A DNA stretch of 64,000 nt. Source: Vibrio mimicus CAIM 602. GTDB lineage: Bacteria; Pseudomonadota; Gammaproteobacteria; Enterobacterales; Vibrionaceae. A program made the position numbers and the translations under genes. Positions 1 to 8,405 of this stretch are shown here, piece by piece. Location: assembly GCF_000338875.1 (NCBI RefSeq), contig NZ_AOMO01000027.1, positions 62,001-126,000 on the forward strand. Reading direction: 5' to 3'. Numbering within the stretch: position 1 is the stretch's first letter; every line of letters starts with the position of its first letter. Under the pieces are notes generated by a model. That model made no database searches and had not been told where the DNA came from. It was given only the letters and a program-made list of their open reading frames with translations.

Positions 1-148
1 CTTGAAGAGTGAAAAGGTGGTGAAGGAGAACCGAGATCGCCGCATCTTGGATAAAAACCTCTCGTCCAGACGATTTTAGTGTGCAGAGATGAGAATCAAG
101 CGTGACACTTTTCGCGGTTTCTATGTTTTTGAATGTGATTTGACTCAT
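1..148 (-). CDS. 5' end of an unidentified protein, cut by the window edge
   Basis: On the minus strand an ATG at 148-146 opens a frame that runs to the window edge with no stop (49 complete codons). It begins MSQITFKNIETAKSVTL. An AGGG-type ribosome binding site lies just upstream of the ATG. I do not recognise the family from so short a piece. It points the same way as the AraC gene next to it, but a hairpin between them suggests separate transcription. It could also be a chance open frame; the binding site and absence of stops are the only support. Confidence 0.5.
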   Translation of the reverse strand, partial: MSQITFKNIETAKSVTLDSHLCTLKSSGREVFIQDAAISVLLHHLFTLQ

Positions 149-204
149 TGTGATCCCTTGCTTCCTTCTGCCACCAACAGCGTTTTTTAGTTTTTGCTCT
201 TTGA

Positions 205-246
205 ATCAAAAAGATATCACGCAACCTAGCCTGATGCTATTGCGTG
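205..246 (-). terminator. Probable terminator after the AraC-type gene
   Basis: CACGCAA (218-224) pairs with TTGCGTG (240-246), and inside it TAGC (227-230) pairs with GCTA (236-239) after a two-base bulge. Read on the minus strand the stem is followed by ATATCTTTTT, which fits a Rho-independent terminator for the gene ending at 291. The T tract is offset by a few bases, so an operator role is not excluded. Confidence 0.45.
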
Positions 247-290
247 AACAGGCTAATTGATTGATGCCTACCGAGTTCATTCCTATGCCG

Positions 291-1142
291 TCAGCTTTGC
301 GAGCGAAATCGCTTAGGCGTTGTGCCCGTGTGCTTTTTAAAGGTTAGGGTAAAAGCGCGCTCTGATTCATAGCCGACTTGTTCGGCAATGTCATCAATAG
401 GCAGCAGAGATTCTTGCAGCAATTCCTGCGCTTTTTGCATCCGAAGGTGAGTCAAATACTCAAACATCGGGCGGCCAACCAAAGCGGAAAAACGGTTCGC
501 AAAAGCGGCGCGTGACATGCCAATTTGGTTAGCGAGCGATTCGAGTGTCCAACTCTGCTGAGGGTGAGCATGCAACAGTTGTAGTGCGCGAGCAATACGT
601 TTGTCGTTCAATGCCTCTAAGAATGGACTGTTTTGTTCACGGCCAAAGTTAATTCGGATCAGCTCAACCAAAATGATCTCGGTCAGTTTATTCACAATCA
701 ACTCAGAACCGGGGCCTTGCGATAGGTATTCCGCACTTAACTGATCAAAAGTGCTGCGCAGCCAAGGGTATTTAGCAAAGTCCTTGTCTCGCACTATCGT
801 AACGCGGGGAAACACACTCAATAGTGGTGTAGTCGCCGTGCGCGTGAAGCTGAATGATCCACACAACAGCAGAGTTGACTCTTCAAAATCGGGCTTCCCT
901 TTCACCGGAGACTGGCTGGAAAGTATATGTTCTTGGCCCGGGCCAAGAAAAATCAAATCCCCCGTTTCTAATCGTTCAATATAGCCATCCACATTTGCCC
1001 AACACGTGCCTCGTCGAATCATGTGAAAGTTGGCTTGTTCGGCATCATGAAAGTTTTTTGTCCAAGGTGCTTCGACCTGACTGCAAAAATAGACACTGCC
1101 AGATACCCGTATCGCGCGGAGAATGTCGCTCATCACTTCCAT
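291..1142 (-). CDS. AraC-family transcription regulator with cupin sensor, RclR-like
   Basis: A 283-residue regulator with an N-terminal cupin sensor (about 1-180) and a C-terminal double helix-turn-helix AraC domain (about 185-282; helices near 197-217 and 246-270). The E. coli reactive-chlorine sensor RclR has the same layout and uses Cys21 and Cys89. This protein has Cys20 and Cys94 in comparable places (VYFC and LLCG) plus Cys47. It is divergent from a glutaredoxin and a DUF417 protein, the family of RclC, so it probably controls those two genes in response to oxidants. An ATG three codons in is an alternative start. The CG motif is common in this cupin group, so the redox role is inference from context, not proof. 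Confidence 0.8.
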   Translation of the reverse strand: MEVMSDILRAIRVSGSVYFCSQVEAPWTKNFHDAEQANFHMIRRGTCWANVDGYIERLETGDLIFLGPGQEHILSSQSPVKGKPDFEESTLLLCGSFSFTRTATTPLLSVFPRVTIVRDKDFAKYPWLRSTFDQLSAEYLSQGPGSELIVNKLTEIILVELIRINFGREQNSPFLEALNDKRIARALQLLHAHPQQSWTLESLANQIGMSRAAFANRFSALVGRPMFEYLTHLRMQKAQELLQESLLPIDDIAEQVGYESERAFTLTFKKHTGTTPKRFRSQS

Positions 1143-1257
1143 TTGAATCCTCTCTTAGAATGTACGATCGATGTATTAATTCAAGATTATTGTGCATAGA
1201 TAGTACTGAGCGCAAGCCTTAAAGTAGCACCATACACAACACAACGAGGTCACCACC

Positions 1258-1512
1258 ATGCCGAAGATTGAAATTTACACCAAAAGCTACTGCCCCTATT
1301 GCAAAGCCGCAAAACAAACTTTGAACAGCATGGGGTTGAGCTATCGCGAAATCGAAGTCAGTGATAGTCAGGCTTTGTTTAACGAAATGCTTAACCGCAG
1401 CCAACGCAAAACCGTACCGCAAATTTTTGTGGGTGATGTACATATCGGCGGTTATGACGACTTAGTGATCGCGATTAAAAACGGCCAGTTTAAGAAGACG
1501 TTAGCTCGTTAA
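1258..1512 (+). CDS. grxC: Glutaredoxin, GrxC-like dithiol type
   Basis: An 84-residue class I glutaredoxin, the normal size for bacterial Grx3. It carries the dithiol active site CPYC at 12-15, the cis-proline TVP at 52-54 and the glutathione-binding GGYDD at 64-68. It would reduce protein disulfides and glutathione mixed disulfides in the cytoplasm. The ATG at 1258 follows a GAGG-type binding site. It starts 115 bp from the divergent AraC-type regulator and leads a probable two-gene operon with the DUF417 membrane protein. Family assignment is secure; which glutaredoxin number it should bear is not, since a cell may have another grxC elsewhere. Confidence 0.85.
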   Translation: MPKIEIYTKSYCPYCKAAKQTLNSMGLSYREIEVSDSQALFNEMLNRSQRKTVPQIFVGDVHIGGYDDLVIAIKNGQFKKTLAR

Positions 1513-1541
1513 ACAAACGTAAAATGAATAGATAAATCAGA

Positions 1542-2042
1542 TTGTTAAAGGAAGAAATCATGAAAACACTACACAACGCTCAACATCACCCAGCTTGGGT
1601 ATATTCGCTGGATAAAGTGGCAGATAACGCCGTACGTTTCTCCATCGTGATTGTGCTGGCTTGGATCGGTGCGATGAAATTTACCAGCTATGAAGCAGGT
1701 GCGATTGAGGGGCTTGTCGCCTCAAGTCCTCTAACCAGTTGGTTGTACAGTGTGTTTAGTTTACAAGGTGCATCAAACCTGATTGGTTTTGTTGAAGTGG
1801 CGACAGCGCTTGCTCTGCTATTCGCTCCAGTACATCGCATCATTGCCGTATTGGGTGCAGCCAGTGCCACACTCACGTTTGCGGTAACCAGTAGCTTCTT
1901 GTTGAGTGCTCCAATTACAGAACCGAGCTTAGGTGGCTTCCCGGCGATCTCAGTTGTACCGGGGCAATTCTTGCTAAAAGATATTGTGTTGCTCTCTGCT
2001 GCGGTATCACTGCTTGCCAAAGCACTGCTGCGTGATGAGTAA
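1542..2042 (+). CDS. DUF417 family inner-membrane protein (YkgB/RclC-like)
   Basis: A hydrophobic protein with about four membrane segments (roughly 30-50, 75-93, 97-118 and 141-160), matching the DUF417 family that includes E. coli RclC (YkgB), a member of the reactive-chlorine-resistance set. The first ATG gives 166 residues, but an ATG at 1560 (MKTLHNAQ) sits behind AAGGAAGAAATC and is the better start, giving 160. It lies 29 bp after the glutaredoxin and before a strong terminator, so the two are probably one transcript. The biochemical function of the family is not known. Confidence 0.75.
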   Translation: MLKEEIMKTLHNAQHHPAWVYSLDKVADNAVRFSIVIVLAWIGAMKFTSYEAGAIEGLVASSPLTSWLYSVFSLQGASNLIGFVEVATALALLFAPVHRIIAVLGAASATLTFAVTSSFLLSAPITEPSLGGFPAISVVPGQFLLKDIVLLSAAVSLLAKALLRDE

Positions 2043-2067
2043 TCACGTTCGTAAATAAGGAACACAT

Positions 2068-2099
2068 AAAAAATCCGCCTTCTAGAGGGCGGATTTTTA
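2068..2099 (+). terminator. Rho-independent terminator after grxC-DUF417
   Basis: AAATCCGCC (2071-2079) pairs with GGCGGATTT (2088-2096), flanked by an A run before and a T run after, so it can act in both directions. It lies between the DUF417 gene and the convergent DUF3297 gene. Confidence 0.85.
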
Positions 2100-2154
2100 T
2101 TGGCATTTTCAGAGAGGAAGGCTGCCACAGCAAGCTTAGCCTCAAAGTGAATAC

Positions 2155-2403
2155 TTACACGTAATAAGCTTCTACTGTGCCTTTCAATTGGATCAGCATT
2201 GGGTTGCCGTAGCGATCTTTCGCTTTTGGTGACGGGATTTTAATCCAGCCTTCGCTGATGCAGTACTCTTCTACATCGGTACGCTCTTTACCGTTAAAAC
2301 GAATGCCGATTTGGTGTTCAAAGCACTCTTTAACGAAGAATGGGCTGCGAGAGTTGCCCGAAAGGCGATCGGGTAAAGCGGGTTTTGTTGTTGTGTCGTT
2401 CAT
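2155..2403 (-). CDS. DUF3297 family small protein
   Basis: An 82-residue protein starting MNDTTTKPALPDRLSG that matches the short DUF3297 family, of unknown function, from memory. A longer frame reaches back to 2556, but a good sigma-70 promoter lies inside that extension and the family is about 80 residues long, so I take the ATG at 2403. The basic, glycine- and proline-rich sequence has no signal peptide or membrane segment, so it should be cytoplasmic. Nothing nearby suggests a role. Confidence 0.75.
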   Translation of the reverse strand: MNDTTTKPALPDRLSGNSRSPFFVKECFEHQIGIRFNGKERTDVEEYCISEGWIKIPSPKAKDRYGNPMLIQLKGTVEAYYV

Positions 2404-2434
2404 TGTGTGTGACCTGAATCGATAAAAGTGCGCC

Positions 2435-2463
2435 ATTGTAGACAGAGCCAGTGTGCGGTTCAA
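2435..2463 (-). promoter_or_regulatory. Sigma-70 promoter of the DUF3297 gene
   Basis: On the minus strand TTGAAC (2463-2458) and TACAAT (2440-2435) are separated by 17 bases. Transcription would start about 25 bases before the ATG at 2403. This decides against the longer reading frame. Confidence 0.65.
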
Positions 2464-2664
2464 GTGATGTCCGTCGGAGCCACACTTTTGCACCATCTCC
2501 TCTTCTTCGCTGACTGAAATACGCGCGATTTTCATCGATGGCTTGCCAATGGCCATGGCGCAGCGGCGATCATCAAGTTCACAAATCGTGATGCTTAACT
2601 CGCGGCATTGACGGATCCTGTCTATGTTTATTTTATCTTTTCATTGAACAATGAGGATAAATTC

Positions 2665-4644
2665 ATGGGTTTATCTATTGTGCAGCGAATCATCGCCGGG
2701 TTCGTGCTGATGCTCCTATTGTTGATTCTTTTGGGTGTGATTAGCACCTTTAAAATCCGTGGCATTAATGATGGGTTATCAGAAGTAACGGATCGTGCAA
2801 CACCATTAGTGATGGCTGTCGCAGGGTTGAAAGAAGCCTTACAGGAGAGCAACCGTTGGGTGCTGGAGTTTCGTACCAGCGAAGATGTCAACGAATTGCC
2901 ACAGTTCTCAAGTCAATTCAAATCTCAACAAGCGCGTTTTCGGCAACTCAGTCAGGAAATGGATAAATTGACTAGCTCTGGCGAAAGTCAAAGCCAGTTC
3001 CAAGAAGTATTGCGGGTCACCAATCAGTTTTATAACGAGGCGGATAAGGTGTTGACTCAGCATGGTGAGTGGGTGAATACGCTGGTGCAGCGCCGTGAAT
3101 TGGAAATTGCTTTTATCCGACTTGAAGATACCTACCAGTGGGCAGCGGATTTGCTGCTGCAACAAAGCTCCGGTCAGCGTTCTATGCGTAATAAAGCTGA
3201 GCTTATCACCTCCGGTATCGCGCGGGATTTGAAGAACATCCGCCGTGCGGATGCAAAAACCGACTTGAATGAACTGGAAAAAGTACTCAGTAAAGATATA
3301 GAAATTGCCCGAAAACGCCTTGAACGAGTGCTGGTTGCGGAAGATGTGAAAGCGCGCTATGTGGCGAACCTCAATCGCTTACAAGAACTCGCGCTAGGAC
3401 AGAAAGGGTTGCTGGCAACCATGCGCAAAGCGCAGCAACTGGAAAATGCGTTGATTATCCAGAACCATCAAGTCGATGCCAGCCTTTCCAACAGCTTGGC
3501 AAAGCTGGATGAAATGGCGAAGTATGCGGGAGACATTGCACAGCAAAGCCGTATTCAAGCCGATGGAGCGGTAAGCAGCGCTAATGTCTTGATCATTATG
3601 GTATCCGCTATTTCTGCCGCGGTGGCGTTAGTGATTGGTTTTACCACCACGCGCAGCATCCAAAAGCCATTGCAAAAGATCAATCACGAGTTGGCTTATA
3701 TGGCTCAAGGGGATATGACGCGTCGTATCAACTACCAAACGCGTTGTGAATTTGGGGCGCTTTCACGTTCCATCGATATTTTGGCGGATAAAACGGGCGA
3801 ACTGCTTTCGCAGATTAATGCTGGTTCGCGTCATCTGGTGGACGAAGCCAGCCGTTCTGCAGAAATCAGTGAGCGCACAATGGCGCGAGTACAAGAGCAA
3901 AAAAGTCAGACTGATCAGGTCGCCGCCGCGATTACTGAGCTTGAAGTCAGTGCGAATGAGGTAGCAAGGTCGACCGATGGGGCGAAGGATGAAGTGGATC
4001 GCGCTGATGCTGAAGCGAAAGAGGGACGCCAAAAAGTGGCTTCCACTCGTCGTATCACTGAGCAACTGGCTACGGATATGGAAGAGGCGGTCGGCATTAC
4101 CCACAAATTAGGGGAATTCAGTAATAACATCGGCAGTATTTTGGATGTCATTCGAGGTATTGCGGAGCAAACCAATTTGCTGGCATTGAATGCGGCGATT
4201 GAGGCCGCGCGTGCGGGAGATGCAGGACGCGGCTTTGCAGTGGTAGCCGATGAAGTCCGAGCGCTCGCCACTCGAACTCAAACTTCGACCGAAGAAATTC
4301 AACACATGATTGAGAACTTGCAGCAATCCAGCAAGCAGGTGGTGGAAGTGATGGGGCGTAGCCAAGGCCAGACGCAAGTGTGCGTTGAACAGACTCGAGA
4401 AATGGATGTGGCTTTGCAATCCATTGCGGATCGCATGACGGCAATTAAAGAAATGGCTGATCAGGTGGCGCATGCTGCGCAGGAGCAGATTTTGGTAAGT
4501 CAAAGTGTTGCTCATCACGTCACCGGGATTGCCGAAGTCGCGCATGAAACCGAACGAGAAGCGCGTGAATCTGCCAACAGCAGTGAAGTGTTAGCAGATC
4601 TTGCCGCGAAACAGCAACAACTCATCGCGCATTTCAAAGTCTAG
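2665..4644 (+). CDS. Methyl-accepting chemotaxis protein with a large periplasmic domain
   Basis: A 659-residue chemoreceptor. Membrane helix 1 is near residues 6-30, a long helical periplasmic part follows (about 31-305), then membrane helix 2 (about 308-330), a HAMP linker, and the cytoplasmic signalling domain with the hairpin tip [20 protein letters not shown]. The periplasmic part is much longer than a plain four-helix bundle (about 150), closer to the helical bimodular type. The ATG at 2665 follows GAGG and is preferred over an upstream in-frame codon at 2608. No C-terminal CheR/CheB-binding pentapeptide is seen (ends AHFKV). The next gene, 8 bases on, is a periplasmic binding protein, so ligand may be presented as a protein complex. 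Confidence 0.9.
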   Translation: MGLSIVQRIIAGFVLMLLLLILLGVISTFKIRGINDGLSEVTDRATPLVMAVAGLKEALQESNRWVLEFRTSEDVNELPQFSSQFKSQQARFRQLSQEMDKLTSSGESQSQFQEVLRVTNQFYNEADKVLTQHGEWVNTLVQRRELEIAFIRLEDTYQWAADLLLQQSSGQRSMRNKAELITSGIARDLKNIRRADAKTDLNELEKVLSKDIEIARKRLERVLVAEDVKARYVANLNRLQELALGQKGLLATMRKAQQLENALIIQNHQVDASLSNSLAKLDEMAKYAGDIAQQSRIQADGAVSSANVLIIMVSAISAAVALVIGFTTTRSIQKPLQKINHELAYMAQGDMTRRINYQTRCEFGALSRSIDILADKTGELLSQINAGSRHLVDEASRSAEISERTMARVQEQKSQTDQVAAAITELEVSANEVARSTDGAKDEVDRADAEAKEGRQKVASTRRITEQLATDMEEAVGITHKLGEFSNNIGSILDVIRGIAEQTNLLALNAAIEAARAGDAGRGFAVVADEVRALATRTQTSTEEIQHMIENLQQSSKQVVEVMGRSQGQTQVCVEQTREMDVALQSIADRMTAIKEMADQVAHAAQEQILVSQSVAHHVTGIAEVAHETEREARESANSSEVLADLAAKQQQLIAHFKV

Positions 4645-4652
4645 GAGGGCTT

Positions 4653-6035
4653 ATGACGAACAAGTGGATTGGAGCTCTGAATCTCCTATTGTGTAGCCAA
4701 TTAATGGCCAGCGAACTGGTGATTGAAAGCTGGCGTGCGGACGATAAAGCGCTGTGGGAGCAGAAAATCATTCCTGCTTTTGAAACGGCGAATCCGGGCA
4801 TTAAAGTCAAATTCCATCCTATACCCAATGTGAGTTATACCCCCACATTGTGGGAGAACCTAAAGGCCGGTAAGGCGGGGGATTTAATCACTTGCCGCCC
4901 ATTTGATGATTCGCTGGCACTCTTTAAGGCTGGGCATTTGGCAGAGCTAACCGAAATGGCAGGGATGGAAAACTTCCCCAGCTTTGCGCAAGCACCTTGG
5001 CAAACGGATTCTGGCGCACAAACCTTTTGTGTACCTATGGCATCCGTCATTCATGGCTTTTTCTACAACAAGAAAATTTTTAATGAGTTAGGTTTGAGTG
5101 TGCCGAAAACGCGTGACCAGTTTTTTGCGGCGCTCGACAAGGTTAAAGCTGATGGTCGGTATGTACCCTTATCGATGAGTGGTTCGGAAAGCTGGGTGGC
5201 TTCTGAGCTAGGTTTCCAGAACATCGGGCCGAACTATTGGAAGGGGGAAGATGGACGTTTAGCTCTGATCAATGGTCATGAACGATTGGATGACCCGCAA
5301 TACGTCAAAGTGTTTGAGGAGTTGGCGCGTTGGCGAGCTTACCTTGGTGCTGGCGGTGAAAGCCGAGATTATGGCACCAGCAATGAACTGTTTACCTCAG
5401 GCAAAGCGGCGCTGTATGTTGCAGGCTCATGGGAGATTGCTCCATTTACCGATAAGGTCGATTTTGGGGTTATGCGACCGCCTGTGGCTAAACAAGGTGA
5501 TGGTTGCTTTTTTGCTGACCATACCGATATCGGCATGGGCATGAACCCGGCCAGTAAAAACCCGCAAGCGGCGATGGCGTTTTTACAGTGGCTGACGACA
5601 CCTGAATTTGCTGAGTTGTACACCAACTCGTTACCGGGCTTTTTCTCACTCTCGAACCATTTCTTTGATGTCACCAATCCGGCTGCGCGAGAAATGATGG
5701 AGTGGCGCGATCAATGTGATTCTACGATTCGCGTTGCCACGCAAATTCTTTCGCGTGGTCAGCCCAAATTGGGTGATGAATTGGCTGAAGTGTCCCAAGC
5801 CGTTTTACTGGGCAAAATGGCACCGAAAGCGGCCGCAGAGCGTCTGGAACAAGGCTTACAAGGTTGGTATGCCCCGCATCAAAACCGTAAAGCCAAAAGC
5901 CAAGATTGCCAATGTGCAGCACCGTTGCCCGCAGCCGTCAGTACGAATGGCGTGAGTGCGCCAAACAATACAGCAGAAATCGTGTTATCTGTGCCAGATG
6001 AGGCAGTCGGAGACGCTTCAGCTTCAGCGGAATAA
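4653..6035 (+). CDS. Extracellular solute-binding protein (family 1), orphan, paired with MCP
   Basis: A 460-residue periplasmic binding protein of the sugar-type family 1, with a short signal peptide (about 1-19, ending LMAS). The two-lobe fold is suggested by the usual motifs, such as the region around 215-300 and the GSWEIAPF segment. It lies 8 bases after the chemoreceptor and has no ABC permease or ATPase beside it, so its likely job is to bind a ligand and dock to the receptor rather than to feed a transporter. The C-terminal tail after about 405 is unusual: a basic stretch, a CQC motif, then a low-complexity acidic and alanine-rich end. The ligand is unknown; polyamine, sugar and oligosaccharide binders share this fold. 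Confidence 0.85.
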   Translation: MTNKWIGALNLLLCSQLMASELVIESWRADDKALWEQKIIPAFETANPGIKVKFHPIPNVSYTPTLWENLKAGKAGDLITCRPFDDSLALFKAGHLAELTEMAGMENFPSFAQAPWQTDSGAQTFCVPMASVIHGFFYNKKIFNELGLSVPKTRDQFFAALDKVKADGRYVPLSMSGSESWVASELGFQNIGPNYWKGEDGRLALINGHERLDDPQYVKVFEELARWRAYLGAGGESRDYGTSNELFTSGKAALYVAGSWEIAPFTDKVDFGVMRPPVAKQGDGCFFADHTDIGMGMNPASKNPQAAMAFLQWLTTPEFAELYTNSLPGFFSLSNHFFDVTNPAAREMMEWRDQCDSTIRVATQILSRGQPKLGDELAEVSQAVLLGKMAPKAAAERLEQGLQGWYAPHQNRKAKSQDCQCAAPLPAAVSTNGVSAPNNTAEIVLSVPDEAVGDASASAE

Positions 6036-6061
6036 TTCGTCAAAAATCAGAGGCGAGAAAA

Positions 6062-6095
6062 AATTAAGGGCGATCTTGAGATCGCCCTTTTCTTT
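6062..6095. terminator. Bidirectional terminator between convergent genes
   Basis: GGGCGATC (6068-6075) and GATCGCCC (6080-6087) form an 8-bp stem with a TTGA loop, with A-rich sequence before and TTTTCTTT after. It serves the binding-protein gene on the plus strand and the chemoreceptor on the minus strand. Confidence 0.85.
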
Positions 6096-6119
6096 CAACT
6101 GAGTCATGCTTCTCGCGGC

Positions 6120-7753
6120 CTATTGCAAACGGAAGCGCTGTACTGTGTGTTGCAACTGGCTTGCTAGCTGGCTCAGTTCTGCACAAGATTGCGCTGCGCT
6201 GGAGGAGCCTTGCGCCACCTCTTTGGCTGAATCGTTGATTCGCTCGATATTGCGGCTCAGCTCTTCGCTCACCGAATCTTGCTCGCCACACGCGCTGGCG
6301 ATTTGAATCGTCATATCTGCAATTTGGCTACTTTGATAGCGAATTTGTTCGATGGCTTGCTGTGTTTCTTGGCTTTGTTGAACACAGTGGCTAATCAGTT
6401 CTCGGCTGTTGCTGGTTGTTTCGCGAGCTTTTTGTGCACAAACCTGCAAGTTCTGAATGATTTCGACGATATCACCGGTTGATTGCTGGGTTTTGCCCGC
6501 CAGTGAGCGAACTTCATCTGCCACCACCGCAAAGCCGCGACCTTGTTCACCAGCACGCGCCGCTTCAATTGCCGCGTTCAGTGCCAGCAAGTTGGTTTGC
6601 TCTGCAATACTGCTGATCACATCCACCACCATGTTGATTTGCTGTGCTTGGCTTTCCAGCTCAAGTACGCGCTGCTCAGTACGGCTGACTTCTTGGTTCA
6701 CTTGTTGAATCGAATCATTCACCGCACGCATTTGCTGCGAGCCTACGTCTGCGTGCTGGCTGCTTTCACGTGAAGAATCCGAAGCGATTTCAGTATTACG
6801 CGCCACTTCCTCAACGGTCGATTTCATTTCCGTCATCGCGGTGGCAATTTGCATCACTTCTTCTTGCTGGATCTGCATGCCTTGTGAGGTTTGCTCAGAA
6901 ACTGCACTTACTTCATCAACGCGTGTGCCAATTGGGTAGCCCCCGTAATGATTTCTTCGACCATCAGGCGCAGGTTGTTTTGCATTTTGCTGCATGCGTC
7001 AGCCAGCTCTCCCAATTCATCACGACCAATGGTTTCGCGATCTAAGCGGTGCGCCAAATTGCCTTCAGCAATCGCATTGGCTTGAGCAACCACTTGTTGT
7101 AGCGGGCGACAAATTAGGTTGGTTAAGAGCCAAGTGGTCAGACACATAAAGGCCAGTAACGCGATAATGCTGCTCACCGAAAATTGGCTGATGATGTCGA
7201 TCAGAGAAGTGAGTTCACTGCGGTTACCATCAACGTAAGAAAGGTTGAGTTTGAGCAGATCATCAATGGCAATTTCCAGCTTTTCGAAGGTTGGCAAAGA
7301 ACGTTGCAGATCTTGCTGCGCCTTAATGAGGTCTTTTTGCTGAATATCGGTATTAAACGAACCAAGCTGGCGTAGGTACTCTTGCCACAGGTTTTTCACG
7401 GGCATGAAAATGCCACGTTCATGATCGGTCCAGATGCTGCGCTCATAACGATCCAAATCTTTTTCGATCTGTTTGTAATGATCGTTCATCCAACGGATAT
7501 CGTCGGCGATTTCTGCTTCATCCGTTGATGCAAGTAGGCTAATTTGCGCTCGGCGTACGGATGACATGTCGTACTTAATACCGTTGACCAGCATCATTGA
7601 AGGCAAGGTATCGTCAGTCAGGTTCAGTACATCGCTTTTAATGCTATTGAGTGAACGGTAGAGGTAGCCACCAAAAGCTAAGTTGATCAAGGCAATCACA
7701 GCAAATGCGACTGCGATTTTTTTGCCTATCGCTAAATTTTTGAAGAAAGACAT
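6120..7753 (-). pseudogene. Methyl-accepting chemotaxis protein, one-base frameshift
   Basis: The minus-strand gene starts at 7753 (MSFFKNLAIGKKI) and in its first frame stops near 6908; a second frame carries the rest to 6120. Adding one C on the plus strand at 6928-6929 (TTGG to TTGGG on the coding strand) joins them as TQLGTRVDEV and gives about 543 residues. The joined protein has membrane helix 1 (about 12-32), a four-helix-bundle periplasmic sensor (33-190), membrane helix 2 (about 191-214), HAMP, and a full signalling domain with [20 protein letters not shown]. As given, the product would lack the whole signalling domain. I think a sequencing error is more likely than a real loss, because eight other genes here show the same kind of lesion. 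Confidence 0.8.
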
Positions 7754-8079
7754 AGAGAGTACGTGACCTCTTTGTAAAGCGGGTTGGTCACTTCCTTATG
7801 TTGAATGCGCAGTCCAAGTTGCGATTCGCCAGTGCAGGCTTAGATAACACTGACTATGAAGTAGGTGCGGAGTATATCACCAATTGCATTAGTAATATGA
7901 AAATATGGGATTTTTATCGCATTTTTATGTCGTTAACATGACAAATGTCTATAAAAATGAGGTCTAGATCGCTTTTATAGCGGTTTGAACGGGCAGGTTT
8001 TGAGGTTCAATTGAGGGTCTGATAAGGCTATTGAGCGTAGAAATGCAGCCCAATAGCCTTTCATTGCGGGAGTGTGGGC
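7754..8079. other. Intergenic region, 326 bp
   Basis: AT-rich spacer upstream of the second chemoreceptor and downstream of the DUF2999 gene. It holds the inverted repeat listed at 8024-8060 and presumably the chemoreceptor promoter; I could not pick out a convincing -35/-10 pair or a sigma-28 type site. No open frame is supported. Confidence 0.5.
8024..8060 (-). terminator. Stem-loop after the DUF2999 gene
   Basis: AAGGCTATTG (8024-8033) is perfectly complementary to CAATAGCCTT (8051-8060), with a 17-base loop. It lies 20 bases after the stop codon of the gene ending at 8080. There is no long T tract on the minus strand, so it may be a weak terminator or an RNA-stabilising hairpin. Confidence 0.5.
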
Positions 8080-8331
8080 TTATTGTTGAAGCTTAGCTTT
8101 AGCTTCTTCAACTTTAGCGAAGTCTAGCCCGAGTTCTTCAACCGCCTGTTTGATCAGCGCTGGATTTTGCATCACTTGTCCAAGCAGCATTTGCAATTTG
8201 TCTTGTGGAAGACCTAATTGTGCCAAAGTGGCCATGGCTGCTAGAGGGTTTTGCGTCAGGGTTTGAAACAGCTCGTTGATCTGCTCGTTACTGATATTGT
8301 TTTCTTTCAACATGGCGAGAATGGGGTTCAT
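8080..8331 (-). CDS. DUF2999 family small protein
   Basis: An 83-residue, soluble, helical protein beginning MNPILAMLKENNISNEQI. Its pattern of short amphipathic helices separated by NPLAAM and NPALIK turns matches the Vibrio-type DUF2999 family as I remember it; no function is known. It has a proper binding site (GAGGAAATCGA before the ATG) and its own downstream hairpin. It sits 74 bp after the Nramp-like gene on the same strand and could be co-transcribed with it. Confidence 0.7.
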   Translation of the reverse strand: MNPILAMLKENNISNEQINELFQTLTQNPLAAMATLAQLGLPQDKLQMLLGQVMQNPALIKQAVEELGLDFAKVEEAKAKLQQ

Positions 8332-8405
8332 TCGATTTCCTCTATTCGTCTTTGTTTAGGTCGCAAAAATACAGAAAAACTGCCAAATTCGCGACCCCGG
8401 AAAAA

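Noticed and set aside
854..1222. Plus-strand frame of 122 codons opposite the AraC gene
   Set aside because: Composition is of a shadow frame; the minus-strand AraC gene is clear.
1688..2128. Minus-strand frame of 146 codons opposite the DUF417 gene
   Set aside because: It reads through the DUF417 gene in antisense and a terminator; no family features.
2404..2556. Upstream extension of the DUF3297 gene to 133 residues
   Set aside because: A promoter with 17-base spacing lies within it and the family is about 80 residues long; the extension has no binding site at its start.
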